Assembly (NCBI GenBank): GCA_030688705.1
Contig: JAUYJH010000089.1
Location: forward strand, 1-9,658
Source of the DNA: Deltaproteobacteria bacterium
Lineage (GTDB): Bacteria > UBA10199 > SPLOWO2-01-44-7
Direction of reading: 5' to 3'
DNA length: 9,658 nucleotides
Shown here: in pieces, positions 1 to 6,436 of the stretch
How positions within the stretch are numbered: position 1 is the stretch's first letter
Layout of the letters: each line of letters opens with the position of its first letter
Program-made: the position numbers and the translations under genes
The notes under the pieces: model-generated
Told to the model about the DNA's origin: nothing
The model's input: only the letters and a program-made list of their open reading frames with translations
The model's database searches: none

Positions 1-1724
1 AAAACATTGTAGGAAGAACTTTGAAGGAGCCTCTCCATCCCCTCCGCGACAAAAAGAGAAACTTTGGAATCGGCATGGAGAAGTTCCCGAAGGACTGCCA
101 AGGCTTCTTCACGCCTCCCCAAACCCAACAGAGATATGGCCTGATGATAAAAAATCTCGACCTCCACCGCCCGGGATTCTTTTTTTATTTTTTCGACCAG
201 CCGGACCACCTCTTCCAGACGCCCTTCAAAGAACAGCCGGGCCGTTCTCAAGGATTGGACGGCTGGAAAATCAGGATCCAGCCGGAAGACAGTTTCAATA
301 TGTCCAATGATCTTTTGAAAAATTGCGCCGGTCATGCCGAACTTTTTTCTCTCTACTGCTCTAAGACCCATGTACGCGGCCAAATAATGGGCCACAGCGT
401 GTCCCTTTTCTTTTGTGGCAACCTCATCGAGAAATTGGAATAATTCATCAAAGCGGACCAGCTCTCTTTGATACATTTCCTGCAACCTCCAAAAGGCCGG
501 CAGGTACTGCGGATCGATTTCGATGGCGCGCATCCAGAAATCTTTGGCCCGCGTCATGAGCGCCCTGTAACCATCCGTCTGCTGAAAGGATGCCGACAAT
601 TCCTCGTTCCCTCTGGCTATCCCCAACATTGTTTCTCCCAGAAAGAAAAATTGTTTTGCCATAAGCGCCGGGCTTCTGGTGTAAACCGTCTCCATCCATT
701 GCGCCTGTTGGTCCACAGATTCCAAAAAACGGCGGCCGTTTTCTTCCAAGGCGGCGTATATCGCCCCAATCCTCAACTCCGTCAATTTTGACATAAGAGG
801 ATAGGAGGAACAGACCCTCTCACTTTCTTCCAACACCTGTTCCATTTCTGCGAGATTGTTCTGATCGAAATAATGGGACGCGGAGATAAAAAAATTAACA
901 CAGCTTAAGGGGGCAACATCGTACAACAAGGCATCGACTTTCTGCATCTCTTCAAACTCCCGGCGCACTTTCATTTTAAGCATCAAGTTTGTCAGATAAC
1001 CCTGCTGCACATACTGGCGCGGCGTCAGTCGAACGGCCCTCGGAAAAGAACCATCAAACGCCTCGTTGAGAAGATCGGCAAAGACCCATCTTTTCTCCCC
1101 CTCCGTCCAAAATCCGATAAAGGCATGCCCCATGGTAAACGTATCTTCTCTCAAACTGAAATAATTGGAGAGAGTGGGAGGAAAGGAATCAACCAGAAAG
1201 AAGGAGGGATCCAACCCCGCCTCTTTGTAGATGTAATAAAGAATAGTGCTGCGCTCGGTGCATTTGCCGCTTTTTTCAAGAAAGGCTTGCCAGTCGGGGC
1301 GCTCGCGATCCGATTCGTAGAGAAAATCGGCGGTTGCCGTGGCGGCCCAATCAAAAAGGCTCTTTGCCAATGCCATTTGGTAGGCATCGGATTGGGAATC
1401 CAGTCCCTCATCAGCCAGTTGAGACCGGACATCCTGAATGGCCTTTGCTATTTTGAGGCGTATTTTTGCATCGGCCTGTGTCTTGGGATCAAAATCATCC
1501 ATCGCGAACGGAACGGGGAGGCCATGCCTGTGCAAGAGAGGATAATGTTTCTTGAAGCGATAAGCCTGCTCCAAATCCGCCCCATAGGAAAAATTAAATG
1601 TTTTTGGCTCATAGAAGACATCTTCCGTAAAACTTTTGTCTGTCACGCCAGGCATTTCTTGTCGCAGATCTTCGGCAAGATCAAGACGGCGTTCGGCTTT
1701 TCGCAGAAAGCGATCAATGTCCAT
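1..1724 (-). CDS. Transglutaminase-like domain protein with TPR-type repeats (3' end outside the window)
   Basis: No stop occurs in this frame from the ATG at 1724 to the left edge, giving 574 visible residues; the C-terminus is missing. Residues about 150-220 look like a transglutaminase/protease core. C155 lies in GKCTERS at the start of a predicted helix, H200 in MGHAFIGFW and D217 in RWVFADL, in the family's Cys-His-Asp order. From about residue 240 onward the protein is helical with TPR-like units, for example around residues 386-420 (AIEIDPQYLPAFWRL) and 475-560. No signal peptide or membrane segment is visible, so a cytoplasmic location is likely. The ATG overlaps the comEC stop by 11 bp and has AAGGGG about 10 bases upstream, which supports this start and translational coupling to comEC. 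The domain call is by eye. The family includes proteases, amidases and inactive members, so substrate and activity are unknown. Confidence 0.72.
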   Translation of the reverse strand, partial: MDIDRFLRKAERRLDLAEDLRQEMPGVTDKSFTEDVFYEPKTFNFSYGADLEQAYRFKKHYPLLHRHGLPVPFAMDDFDPKTQADAKIRLKIAKAIQDVRSQLADEGLDSQSDAYQMALAKSLFDWAATATADFLYESDRERPDWQAFLEKSGKCTERSTILYYIYKEAGLDPSFFLVDSFPPTLSNYFSLREDTFTMGHAFIGFWTEGEKRWVFADLLNEAFDGSFPRAVRLTPRQYVQQGYLTNLMLKMKVRREFEEMQKVDALLYDVAPLSCVNFFISASHYFDQNNLAEMEQVLEESERVCSSYPLMSKLTELRIGAIYAALEENGRRFLESVDQQAQWMETVYTRSPALMAKQFFFLGETMLGIARGNEELSASFQQTDGYRALMTRAKDFWMRAIEIDPQYLPAFWRLQEMYQRELVRFDELFQFLDEVATKEKGHAVAHYLAAYMGLRAVERKKFGMTGAIFQKIIGHIETVFRLDPDFPAVQSLRTARLFFEGRLEEVVRLVEKIKKESRAVEVEIFYHQAISLLGLGRREEALAVLRELLHADSKVSLFVAEGMERLLQSSSYNV

Positions 1725-4056
1725 GCCAACTATCCCCTTTCACTAGGGTTTCCACCGCGACTGTTTTGCCATCGGCCACAAAGGTGACGGCACCATCCCG
1801 ATCTGTCCGATAGACATGGATATTCCTCGACTGCAGGCGCCCCAAAACCTCTTCGTTGGGGACCCCGTATTCATTGAACAGCCCCGCGGAAATAACCGCG
1901 TATCGCGGGGAAACCTCCCGCAAAAAAAGCTCCGTCGTCGAGGTTCTGGAACCGTGATGCCCCAGCTTCAAGACATCGGCACGCAAATCGGTCTTGGCAT
2001 TCAACAAAAGCGCTTCCCCCGCCTCCATCAGATCGCCGGGAAAAAGAAAACGGATGTTTTTGTAACCCAATTTCATGACAACCGAATTGTCGTTGGTGTC
2101 AAAATGTTCGACGGTTCCGTCCGGTCCGGGAGCCAAAAAAGAAAGTATGACATCCCCCTCTTTCAAAGGCGCCGTCTTCGCCGTCACCTTTTGAATGGGG
2201 ATGTTTTTTCGGCGAACGCGTTTCAAAAAATCGTCCCATTCTTCCCCTTCCGATTCCGGCGCTGCATCCCCGTTGAGATACAAAACCTTGGGGTCAAAAT
2301 GTTCCGCCAAAAAACCAAGCCCCTTGTAGTGATCATGATGGGGGTGGCTTAAAAAAAGAGCGTCAATTTTATGAATGTTGTTTTCCCACAGGTAGGGAGC
2401 CACGACATGGCGGCCAATGTCCCAGTCGCTCCCCTTTATCCCCCCGCCGTCCAGCACCCACACCTTTCCATCGGGGAGCTCGATAACCGCGCAATCCCCT
2501 TGCCCCACATCGAGAAAAGTCACTTTGAGATCGCCGTTTTTGGGCAACATATATCCGGATGAAAAGATTGCCATCAATCCCAGCGCCAGAGCAAGCCTTC
2601 GTTTTCCCTGAAAAACGGTTTTGGGAAGAAAGCACATCCAGATGACCGCATAGTAAAAAGGAATCTGCCAAATTTTTATCGCGCCAAAGAAGAGGACCGC
2701 ATCGGCATGGTCCGCAAAAAAAGAAACCAGATGAAGCGTAAGAGAGGCAAACCCACCGGCCCCCTTCCAAATCCAGGCAGCATTAAAATCGAAAAGCCCG
2801 CTTAAAATCCACCCCGCCATCCCCAAAGGCATGACAAAAAAATTGACAAGGGGGACGACGATCAGATTGGCCGCGATACCCATGAGGCTCGCCTCATGAA
2901 AATGAAAAAGAAGAATGGGAAGCAGCCCCAAAAGAGTGATGAACGATACGGCCAATCCGTCGAGAATCCAGCCCACGGCCGGCGGGATTTTAAGCCGCTC
3001 CCCGCGCCAACGGCGCCAGCGTGGAAAAAAGAGTATCAAAAAACCCGCCGCCGTGAATGAAAGCTGAAAAGAGGCCTGAAAAAGCAGAAGGGGCGAAACA
3101 CTCAAAATAAGAAACGCCGCCAGCGCCAAGACAGACAAAAGATCCAGCTTGCGCCAAAGACTCAAACCGGCCAGAACAAGAGTGGCGGCAAAGCCGGCCC
3201 TGATGGCCGGCACGGGAAAACCGGCAACGGCAACATAAAGCCAAATGAGGGGAATGGCCGGAAGCATGTAGAAACGAAGAAACCAGACATGTCTCGCCGC
3301 CAATGGAGATGAGGACAAAACCCGAAACAAAAAAAGAAAAAAGAGGGCCACCATGGTCACATGAAGACCGGAGATGGAGAGAATATGGGAAACCCCCGCT
3401 TTTCTGAAATTCTCCTCCCATGTTTTGCCCAGTTCTTTTCTCTCCCCCGTCAGAAGACCCAAAAGAAAATGGGAAGCGGGCGGCGCCGTATTTTCCGTAA
3501 CCGCCCGCCTCACCTGCCTCCGTATTTTTTCGAAATTTTTTTGAAACAGACCCGATCCGGAGTTTTTCAGGCGGACAACCCAGACCGGATCGGAAACAAA
3601 CCCCAAGGCTTCCACACCCTTGCTTTGATAGTATCGGGTTGACGAAAAAGAACCGGGATTTTTAAAATCGCGCGGCAGTTTCAGAGAAGACCGAAACCGG
3701 ACAACATCTCCCGCCATTAAATCATCGTTAAAATGTTGCAGGGTACGCAGACCGACTCTTCCGGAAACGGCTGAAAAAGAGGCCTCTTCCGGTTTTTTGC
3801 AAAAATGAAGATCTATCCAAAGGATTTCTCCCTCTTCTTTTCTTTCAGCCGATTTGAAAAGTGTCCCTTCGCAAACAAATTGCGTGCGGAGAGCGGGAAG
3901 CCAAAGCGCTATGGACTGATCGGATGTTTTTTGATAAAAATCAGCGATCCAGATTATGGATAGTTGCAAGCAAAGGAGGATGAGAAGGGGACGCCTGATT
4001 TTGCAGGGCGGTTTCAATCTGGTGAAAAATTCTTTTGGCCTCCGCAACCAATCCAT
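1714..4056 (-). CDS. comEC: ComEC/Rec2-family DNA-uptake channel protein
   Basis: This 780-aa protein has the full ComEC domain order. A membrane segment at about 21-40 is followed by a soluble OB-like region to about 160. The competence membrane domain starts near 195 with the typical LLTGERKEL and HILSISGLHV blocks and continues as many hydrophobic helices to about 500. A metallo-beta-lactamase domain runs from about 509, beginning FLDVGQGD, with S-HPHHDH (571-576), FPGD (673-676) and GHHGS (699-703). ComEC passes single-stranded DNA across the inner membrane during natural transformation, and the C-terminal domain is thought to act as a nuclease. The metal ligands are all present, so that domain is probably active. 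The ATG at 4056 overlaps the upstream gene by 116 bp and has no clear ribosome binding site. A later start would damage the first membrane segment, so I keep it. No other competence gene is in the window. Confidence 0.95.
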   Translation of the reverse strand: MDWLRRPKEFFTRLKPPCKIRRPLLILLCLQLSIIWIADFYQKTSDQSIALWLPALRTQFVCEGTLFKSAERKEEGEILWIDLHFCKKPEEASFSAVSGRVGLRTLQHFNDDLMAGDVVRFRSSLKLPRDFKNPGSFSSTRYYQSKGVEALGFVSDPVWVVRLKNSGSGLFQKNFEKIRRQVRRAVTENTAPPASHFLLGLLTGERKELGKTWEENFRKAGVSHILSISGLHVTMVALFFLFLFRVLSSSPLAARHVWFLRFYMLPAIPLIWLYVAVAGFPVPAIRAGFAATLVLAGLSLWRKLDLLSVLALAAFLILSVSPLLLFQASFQLSFTAAGFLILFFPRWRRWRGERLKIPPAVGWILDGLAVSFITLLGLLPILLFHFHEASLMGIAANLIVVPLVNFFVMPLGMAGWILSGLFDFNAAWIWKGAGGFASLTLHLVSFFADHADAVLFFGAIKIWQIPFYYAVIWMCFLPKTVFQGKRRLALALGLMAIFSSGYMLPKNGDLKVTFLDVGQGDCAVIELPDGKVWVLDGGGIKGSDWDIGRHVVAPYLWENNIHKIDALFLSHPHHDHYKGLGFLAEHFDPKVLYLNGDAAPESEGEEWDDFLKRVRRKNIPIQKVTAKTAPLKEGDVILSFLAPGPDGTVEHFDTNDNSVVMKLGYKNIRFLFPGDLMEAGEALLLNAKTDLRADVLKLGHHGSRTSTTELFLREVSPRYAVISAGLFNEYGVPNEEVLGRLQSRNIHVYRTDRDGAVTFVADGKTVAVETLVKGDSWHGH

Positions 4057-4588
4057 CGATATGCGACTTAACCGCTTTCCCCTGGAGTATCAAGCCGACT
4101 TTCGCCTGAATACTTTCCAGATAGCGGCGTCTCTCTTCTGTGGGGTTGGACAAGAAAAGGGCCAAAACCACTTTGGGGTCGATGTCGTTGATCCAGAGTT
4201 TTCCTCCCTGAAGCTGTACCTTAACGCCACCGGTGGTCTCTTCATAAACATGGCTCAATTTGCTAAGCAATTTTTCAAGCAGCCCTTGGGCCTGTCCGTT
4301 AAAATCACGCTTGTCGGTTCCGTACCGAACCCAGACGGTATTGCGATATTCCTCAACCCCCGCCGAGAGGCCTACTAAAAAGGCGATATCGGGGTCAGGG
4401 ATGTTGATCATCCCGGAAACATCGGCCCCATTGAGAAGAATTTTGCCGTTCTCAAAACTGTATTCTTCATTGGGAGCCCTTCGAAACGGAAGACGATAAG
4501 TCTCCACCCCGGAGGAAGACGAGTCGGTCTTTTCACCGAATAATTTCCTCAACCGTATGGGATTAAAACGGGTTTTATCGATGGCCAT
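3941..4588 (-). CDS. Protein of unknown function (215 aa), upstream of comEC
   Basis: I do not recognise this family. It is predicted soluble, with no signal peptide or membrane segment. The N-terminus is basic (residues 1-20) followed by a serine run (23-26). The middle alternates short beta-like stretches with glycine turns, at 49-60 (GKILLNGADVSGM) and 128-134 (GGKLWIN). The C-terminal third is helical and charged (about 150-198), with a low-complexity polar tail. The start has a strong ribosome binding site, AAAGGAGAGG, ending about 7 bases before the ATG. It is the second gene of the leftward operon, 26 bp after the 119-aa gene, and its last 116 bp also encode the start of ComEC. Residues 49-76 resemble residues 65-92 of the 119-aa protein, so the two may be distantly related. 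Being coding is well supported by the ribosome binding site and operon position; function is unknown. Confidence 0.75.
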   Translation of the reverse strand: MAIDKTRFNPIRLRKLFGEKTDSSSSGVETYRLPFRRAPNEEYSFENGKILLNGADVSGMINIPDPDIAFLVGLSAGVEEYRNTVWVRYGTDKRDFNGQAQGLLEKLLSKLSHVYEETTGGVKVQLQGGKLWINDIDPKVVLALFLSNPTEERRRYLESIQAKVGLILQGKAVKSHIDGLVAEAKRIFHQIETALQNQASPSHPPLLATIHNLDR

Positions 4589-4614
4589 GGGCAGTCCTCT
4601 CCTTTAAAGCTCCC

Positions 4615-4974
4615 CTATCTATTATCGGCTAAAATCTTCCCCAAAGTTGCTTCATAACCGGGCAAAAGCTCTTTTGCCCGCCCATCTTGCGTTAAAATGG
4701 CTTTTATCCCCTGCAAGGCCCCAATTTGCGCCCCGTTGAGCTTCATATTTTTGATGTTATGCCCCTTGAAAAAAATCTCTTCTTTCGCGCGGTCATAATG
4801 GATGGAGGCAACCTCCCGTTCCAAAATGAAGGTATAGGTCAGGCGGTCCTTATAAACGGCCAGCATGCTGTCGTGTCCTTTAGCCAGAGAAGACTTGACA
4901 GCCTCTGCTTTGCCGCCACCCATTAATTTCAAAAGATCGACTGACGACTTCTTTTTTTCGAGAATTGTTTTCAT
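4615..4974 (-). CDS. Protein of unknown function (119 aa), first gene of the comEC operon
   Basis: I cannot assign this small soluble protein to a family. It has a lysine-rich N-terminus (residues 1-10), a glycine triplet at 19-21, a probable beta-rich centre (about 37-70) and a helical C-terminal part (82-116). It carries no signal peptide, membrane segment, cysteine or obvious catalytic motif. AGGGAGGA lies just ahead of the ATG at 4974, an excellent ribosome binding site. It opens the leftward operon, directly after the AT-rich 4975-5110 spacer, and ends 26 bp before the 215-aa gene. Residues 65-92 (IFFKGHNIKNM followed by an I-x2-L-x-G-I-x-A pattern) match a stretch in the next protein. 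The context suggests it is co-transcribed with comEC, but that gives no firm evidence for a competence role. Confidence 0.72.
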   Translation of the reverse strand: MKTILEKKKSSVDLLKLMGGGKAEAVKSSLAKGHDSMLAVYKDRLTYTFILEREVASIHYDRAKEEIFFKGHNIKNMKLNGAQIGALQGIKAILTQDGRAKELLPGYEATLGKILADNR

Positions 4975-5110
4975 GACTCCTCCCTAAAGGCCCCTCGTAA
5001 TCCAAACTCAAATGATGCAGGATTGGTGCCAACGCTTGAAAGACGGCGACATTAAAAATAGGCAATAATTCCAATAAGATAAAAAAGTAGTTTTTCAAAA
5101 ATCTCTCACT
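4975..5110. promoter_or_regulatory. AT-rich spacer between divergent genes, probable promoters both ways
   Basis: This is the largest gap in the window and separates the leftward comEC operon from rightward ogt. For ogt, the best match I see is TTAAAA (5052-5057), 17 bases, TAAGAT (5075-5080), which would start transcription near 5087; the ATG at 5111 has no evident Shine-Dalgarno sequence. For the leftward operon, TTTAAT on the minus strand (5056-5051) could be a -10 but lacks a good -35. Two adjacent promoters facing apart is the natural reading; the exact boxes are weak guesses. Confidence 0.35.
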
Positions 5111-5440
5111 ATGATAAAAGGCGCCAGAAAATTGACGGTGAAAACAACCTACAAAAAACCCCATGTCGAAATTGTTTTAAAAGAGGCGACGCCGTTTCAG
5201 AAAAGAGTCTGGAGGGTTTTGCAAACGATCCCCTGCGGGGAGACCAGAACCTACAAATGGGTGGCGCAAAAAGTAGGAAAACCAAAGGCTGCGCGGGCGG
5301 TGGGACAAGCCTGCGGCGCCAACCCTCTGCCGCTGATTATCCCCTGCCACCGCGTCGTGGCCTCCGGCGGAAAACTGGGAGGGTTTAGTCTGGGGCTCGC
5401 GATGAAAAAAAGACTTTTGAAATGGGAAGGGTCTCTTTAG
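5111..5440 (+). CDS. ogt: Single-domain O6-alkylguanine-DNA alkyltransferase
   Basis: This enzyme removes alkyl groups from O6-alkylguanine in DNA by transferring them irreversibly to its own cysteine. The 109-aa protein corresponds to the C-terminal DNA-binding and catalytic domain alone. The acceptor C79 lies in IIPCHRVV. R62 in ARAVG is the helix-turn-helix arginine finger, N71 in GANP matches the active-site asparagine hinge, Y48 in TYKWVA matches the conserved tyrosine, and the GGFS...LLKWEG ending with E106 is present. Alkyltransferase-like proteins carry Trp in place of the cysteine; here Cys is kept, so it should be catalytic. The usual N-terminal domain is absent, and an in-frame TAA at 5075 rules out an unseen extension from a start further upstream. 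The gene stands alone, divergent from the comEC operon and tail-to-tail with a small secreted-protein gene, overlapping its stop by 4 bp. Confidence 0.92.
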   Translation: MIKGARKLTVKTTYKKPHVEIVLKEATPFQKRVWRVLQTIPCGETRTYKWVAQKVGKPKAARAVGQACGANPLPLIIPCHRVVASGGKLGGFSLGLAMKKRLLKWEGSL

Positions 5441-5721
5441 GGGCTTCCCGGAGCCGGTTTTGGATCCGGCAGAACCCGGTCATCCACATCGACATCGCTA
5501 TTGTCGATATCATGGTATTCTTCGTCTTTGGAATCAAAATCTTTGTCATCTACATCCCCCACCTTGCCTTGTATGTCGGGCCCGGCATCTTTATAGAGGG
5601 GATTGTCCACATTGTCTTTGGGGAGCGGCGGCGTATACAAAACATCCGAATCTTTGACTTGAGCGCCGGCCCCGTATCCAAAAGGCAAAAGCAAAAAAGA
5701 TAAAACGAGAATTAAATACAT
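5437..5721 (-). CDS. Small exported aspartate-rich protein (94 aa)
   Basis: No family is recognised. Residues 1-20 form a Sec-type signal peptide: a short N-terminus, the hydrophobic core LILVLSFLLLPF, then a probable signal peptidase I site after GAGA. The mature chain of about 74 residues has 19 aspartates, concentrated at 56-81 (VDDKDFDSKDEE, DIDNSDVDVDD), and ends proline-rich (LPDPKPAPGSP). It should be strongly acidic and probably disordered. Clustered D-x-D spacing could bind calcium or other cations, but no canonical EF-hand or RTX repeat is present. AAGGGGG sits five bases before the ATG. The gene begins 14 bp after the stop of the 84-aa gene, so the two are surely co-transcribed. 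Its stop overlaps the end of convergent ogt by 4 bp, leaving no room for a terminator between them. Confidence 0.7.
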   Translation of the reverse strand: MYLILVLSFLLLPFGYGAGAQVKDSDVLYTPPLPKDNVDNPLYKDAGPDIQGKVGDVDDKDFDSKDEEYHDIDNSDVDVDDRVLPDPKPAPGSP

Positions 5722-5735
5722 AAAAACCCCCTTCG

Positions 5736-5990
5736 TTATTCTTGAATAATGGTGACCTCTTTTTCCTGTTGGATCCCCCGCTTCTCCATCATCTGTTCTT
5801 TGCGCGCCTCTTTTTGTTCTTCTAATTCTTTAGCATCTGAAGGTTCATAATAATCGACCGGTCCATAAAGATTGGGAGCCGGCGCCGGATTGGGGCTAAC
5901 GACATAAGGATAACCGGAAGTAAACGGAATCTGCGGATAAACCGACCCCAAAACGCCCCATAACAGTGTTAAAAGAAGGTATTTTTTCAT
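5736..5990 (-). CDS. Small exported protein with charged helical tail (84 aa)
   Basis: No family is recognised. The protein opens with a Sec signal peptide (MKKYLLLTLLWGVLGS), with likely cleavage around residues 16-20. Next comes a stretch rich in proline, tyrosine and glycine (21-50, including PNPAPAPN), then a highly charged helix or short coiled coil (52-78, ELEEQKEARKEQ). There is no lipobox cysteine. The frame stays open to an ATG at 6020, which would add ten residues, but that start has no ribosome binding site and would put a polar stretch before the signal peptide. The ATG at 5990 is preceded by GGAGG and gives a standard signal peptide, so I prefer it. It is the first gene of a two-gene unit with the aspartate-rich protein, and both products are probably periplasmic or secreted. 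They may act together; this is inference from pairing only. Confidence 0.68.
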   Translation of the reverse strand: MKKYLLLTLLWGVLGSVYPQIPFTSGYPYVVSPNPAPAPNLYGPVDYYEPSDAKELEEQKEARKEQMMEKRGIQQEKEVTIIQE

Positions 5991-5993
5991 CGG

Positions 5994-5998
5994 CCTCC
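5994..5998 (-). promoter_or_regulatory. Ribosome binding site that fixes the start of the 84-aa exported protein
   Basis: GGAGG on the minus strand lies three bases before the ATG at 5990. The spacing is short but acceptable. The alternative ATG at 6020 has no purine-rich sequence before it. Confidence 0.55.
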
Positions 5999-6013
5999 AA
6001 AACGAGTTTAAGC

Positions 6014-6043
6014 TTAACATGAAGTGTTTCTTTGAGGTAGAAT
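6014..6043 (+). promoter_or_regulatory. Probable sigma70-type promoter for the yjbQ-like/phoH/pgpH/ybeY operon
   Basis: TTAACA (6014-6019) and TAGAAT (6038-6043) each match the consensus at five of six positions and are 18 bases apart. Transcription would be expected to begin around 6049-6051, on or beside the GTG at 6050, so the transcript could be nearly leaderless. The -35 overlaps the short perfect palindrome TTAAGCTTAA (6008-6017), which could be an operator or chance. Confidence 0.4.
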
Positions 6044-6049
6044 AAATCC

Positions 6050-6436
6050 GTGATTTTTATAAAAAGTTACTTCGTTAAAACAACTCAAGCCATTGATTTT
6101 ATTCCGATAATTCACGACGTCCGTTATGCCATTCGCGACTCACAGGCCGTAAACGGCCTCGTGACGATCGCCATACCGGCGGCGGGCGCCTCGTTATTCG
6201 TAAGCGATCTTAAAAAAGACCGGCTCCAGGAATCAGGAGAACAGTTCAAAAGCCCTGAAAGGGCGACGGTCTCTCTCTCACTCCCCTTTCAAAAAAAGGA
6301 ATTACTGCTCGACCCCAAGCAAATGATCTATCTGGTAGATGCGACAGGCGACGGCAAACGCCGCGAATTTTTGGTCCACATTTTGGGTGAAGAACCGCAA
6401 AAACAACAGCCCCAACAAGGAGGAAACAAGAGATGA
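6050..6436 (+). CDS. Short divergent YjbQ/UPF0047-like protein
   Basis: The 128-aa protein resembles both ends of the YjbQ (UPF0047, thiamine-phosphate-synthase-like) family. The N-terminal part (about 7-50: FVKTT..IDFIPI..DVRYAI, then NGLVTIAIPAAGASLF) matches the strand, helix and strand that lead into the family's HTT(S/A)A motif. The C-terminal part (about 72-115: VSLSLPF...DPKQMIYLVDATGDGKRREFLVHILGEE) matches the family's ending. The histidine of HTTA is replaced, and the middle segment that normally holds the conserved Asn, Asp and paired His residues is cut to roughly 20 residues, so catalysis like YjbQ's is unlikely. The tail is glutamine-rich (118-123). The GTG start at 6050 is the only candidate that keeps the first strand, and a TAG at 6038 closes the frame upstream. 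Its stop overlaps the phoH ATG (ATGA), implying translational coupling. The family call is by eye. Confidence 0.65.
   Translation: MIFIKSYFVKTTQAIDFIPIIHDVRYAIRDSQAVNGLVTIAIPAAGASLFVSDLKKDRLQESGEQFKSPERATVSLSLPFQKKELLLDPKQMIYLVDATGDGKRREFLVHILGEEPQKQQPQQGGNKR

Noticed and set aside
1125..1787. Rightward open frame of 220 codons
   Set aside because: It is antisense to the transglutaminase-TPR gene and the end of comEC, has a disordered mix of Cys and basic residues with no recognisable motif, and lacks a ribosome binding site.
4880..5164. Leftward 94-codon frame with a hydrophobic stretch across the 4975-5110 spacer
   Set aside because: It starts inside ogt on the opposite strand, ends inside the 119-aa gene in another frame and has no ribosome binding site. 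The hydrophobic part comes from AT-rich spacer. It cannot be fully excluded.
5448..5470. Hairpin just after the ogt stop (GCCGG / CCGGC, also CCGGA / TCCGG)
   Set aside because: The stem is only five base pairs, there is no T-tract on the ogt strand, and the bases lie in the coding region of the convergent gene. It is not a convincing terminator.
6008..6017. Palindrome TTAAGCTTAA between the divergent genes
   Set aside because: A ten-base AT-rich palindrome is likely enough by chance; without a second copy I do not call an operator, though it overlaps the proposed -35.
6056..6083. Possible leftward promoter TTGTTT-16-TATAAA for the exported-protein pair
   Set aside because: The -10 is good, but the -35 matches only three of six positions and the site lies within the start of the YjbQ-like coding region. 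Too weak to list.
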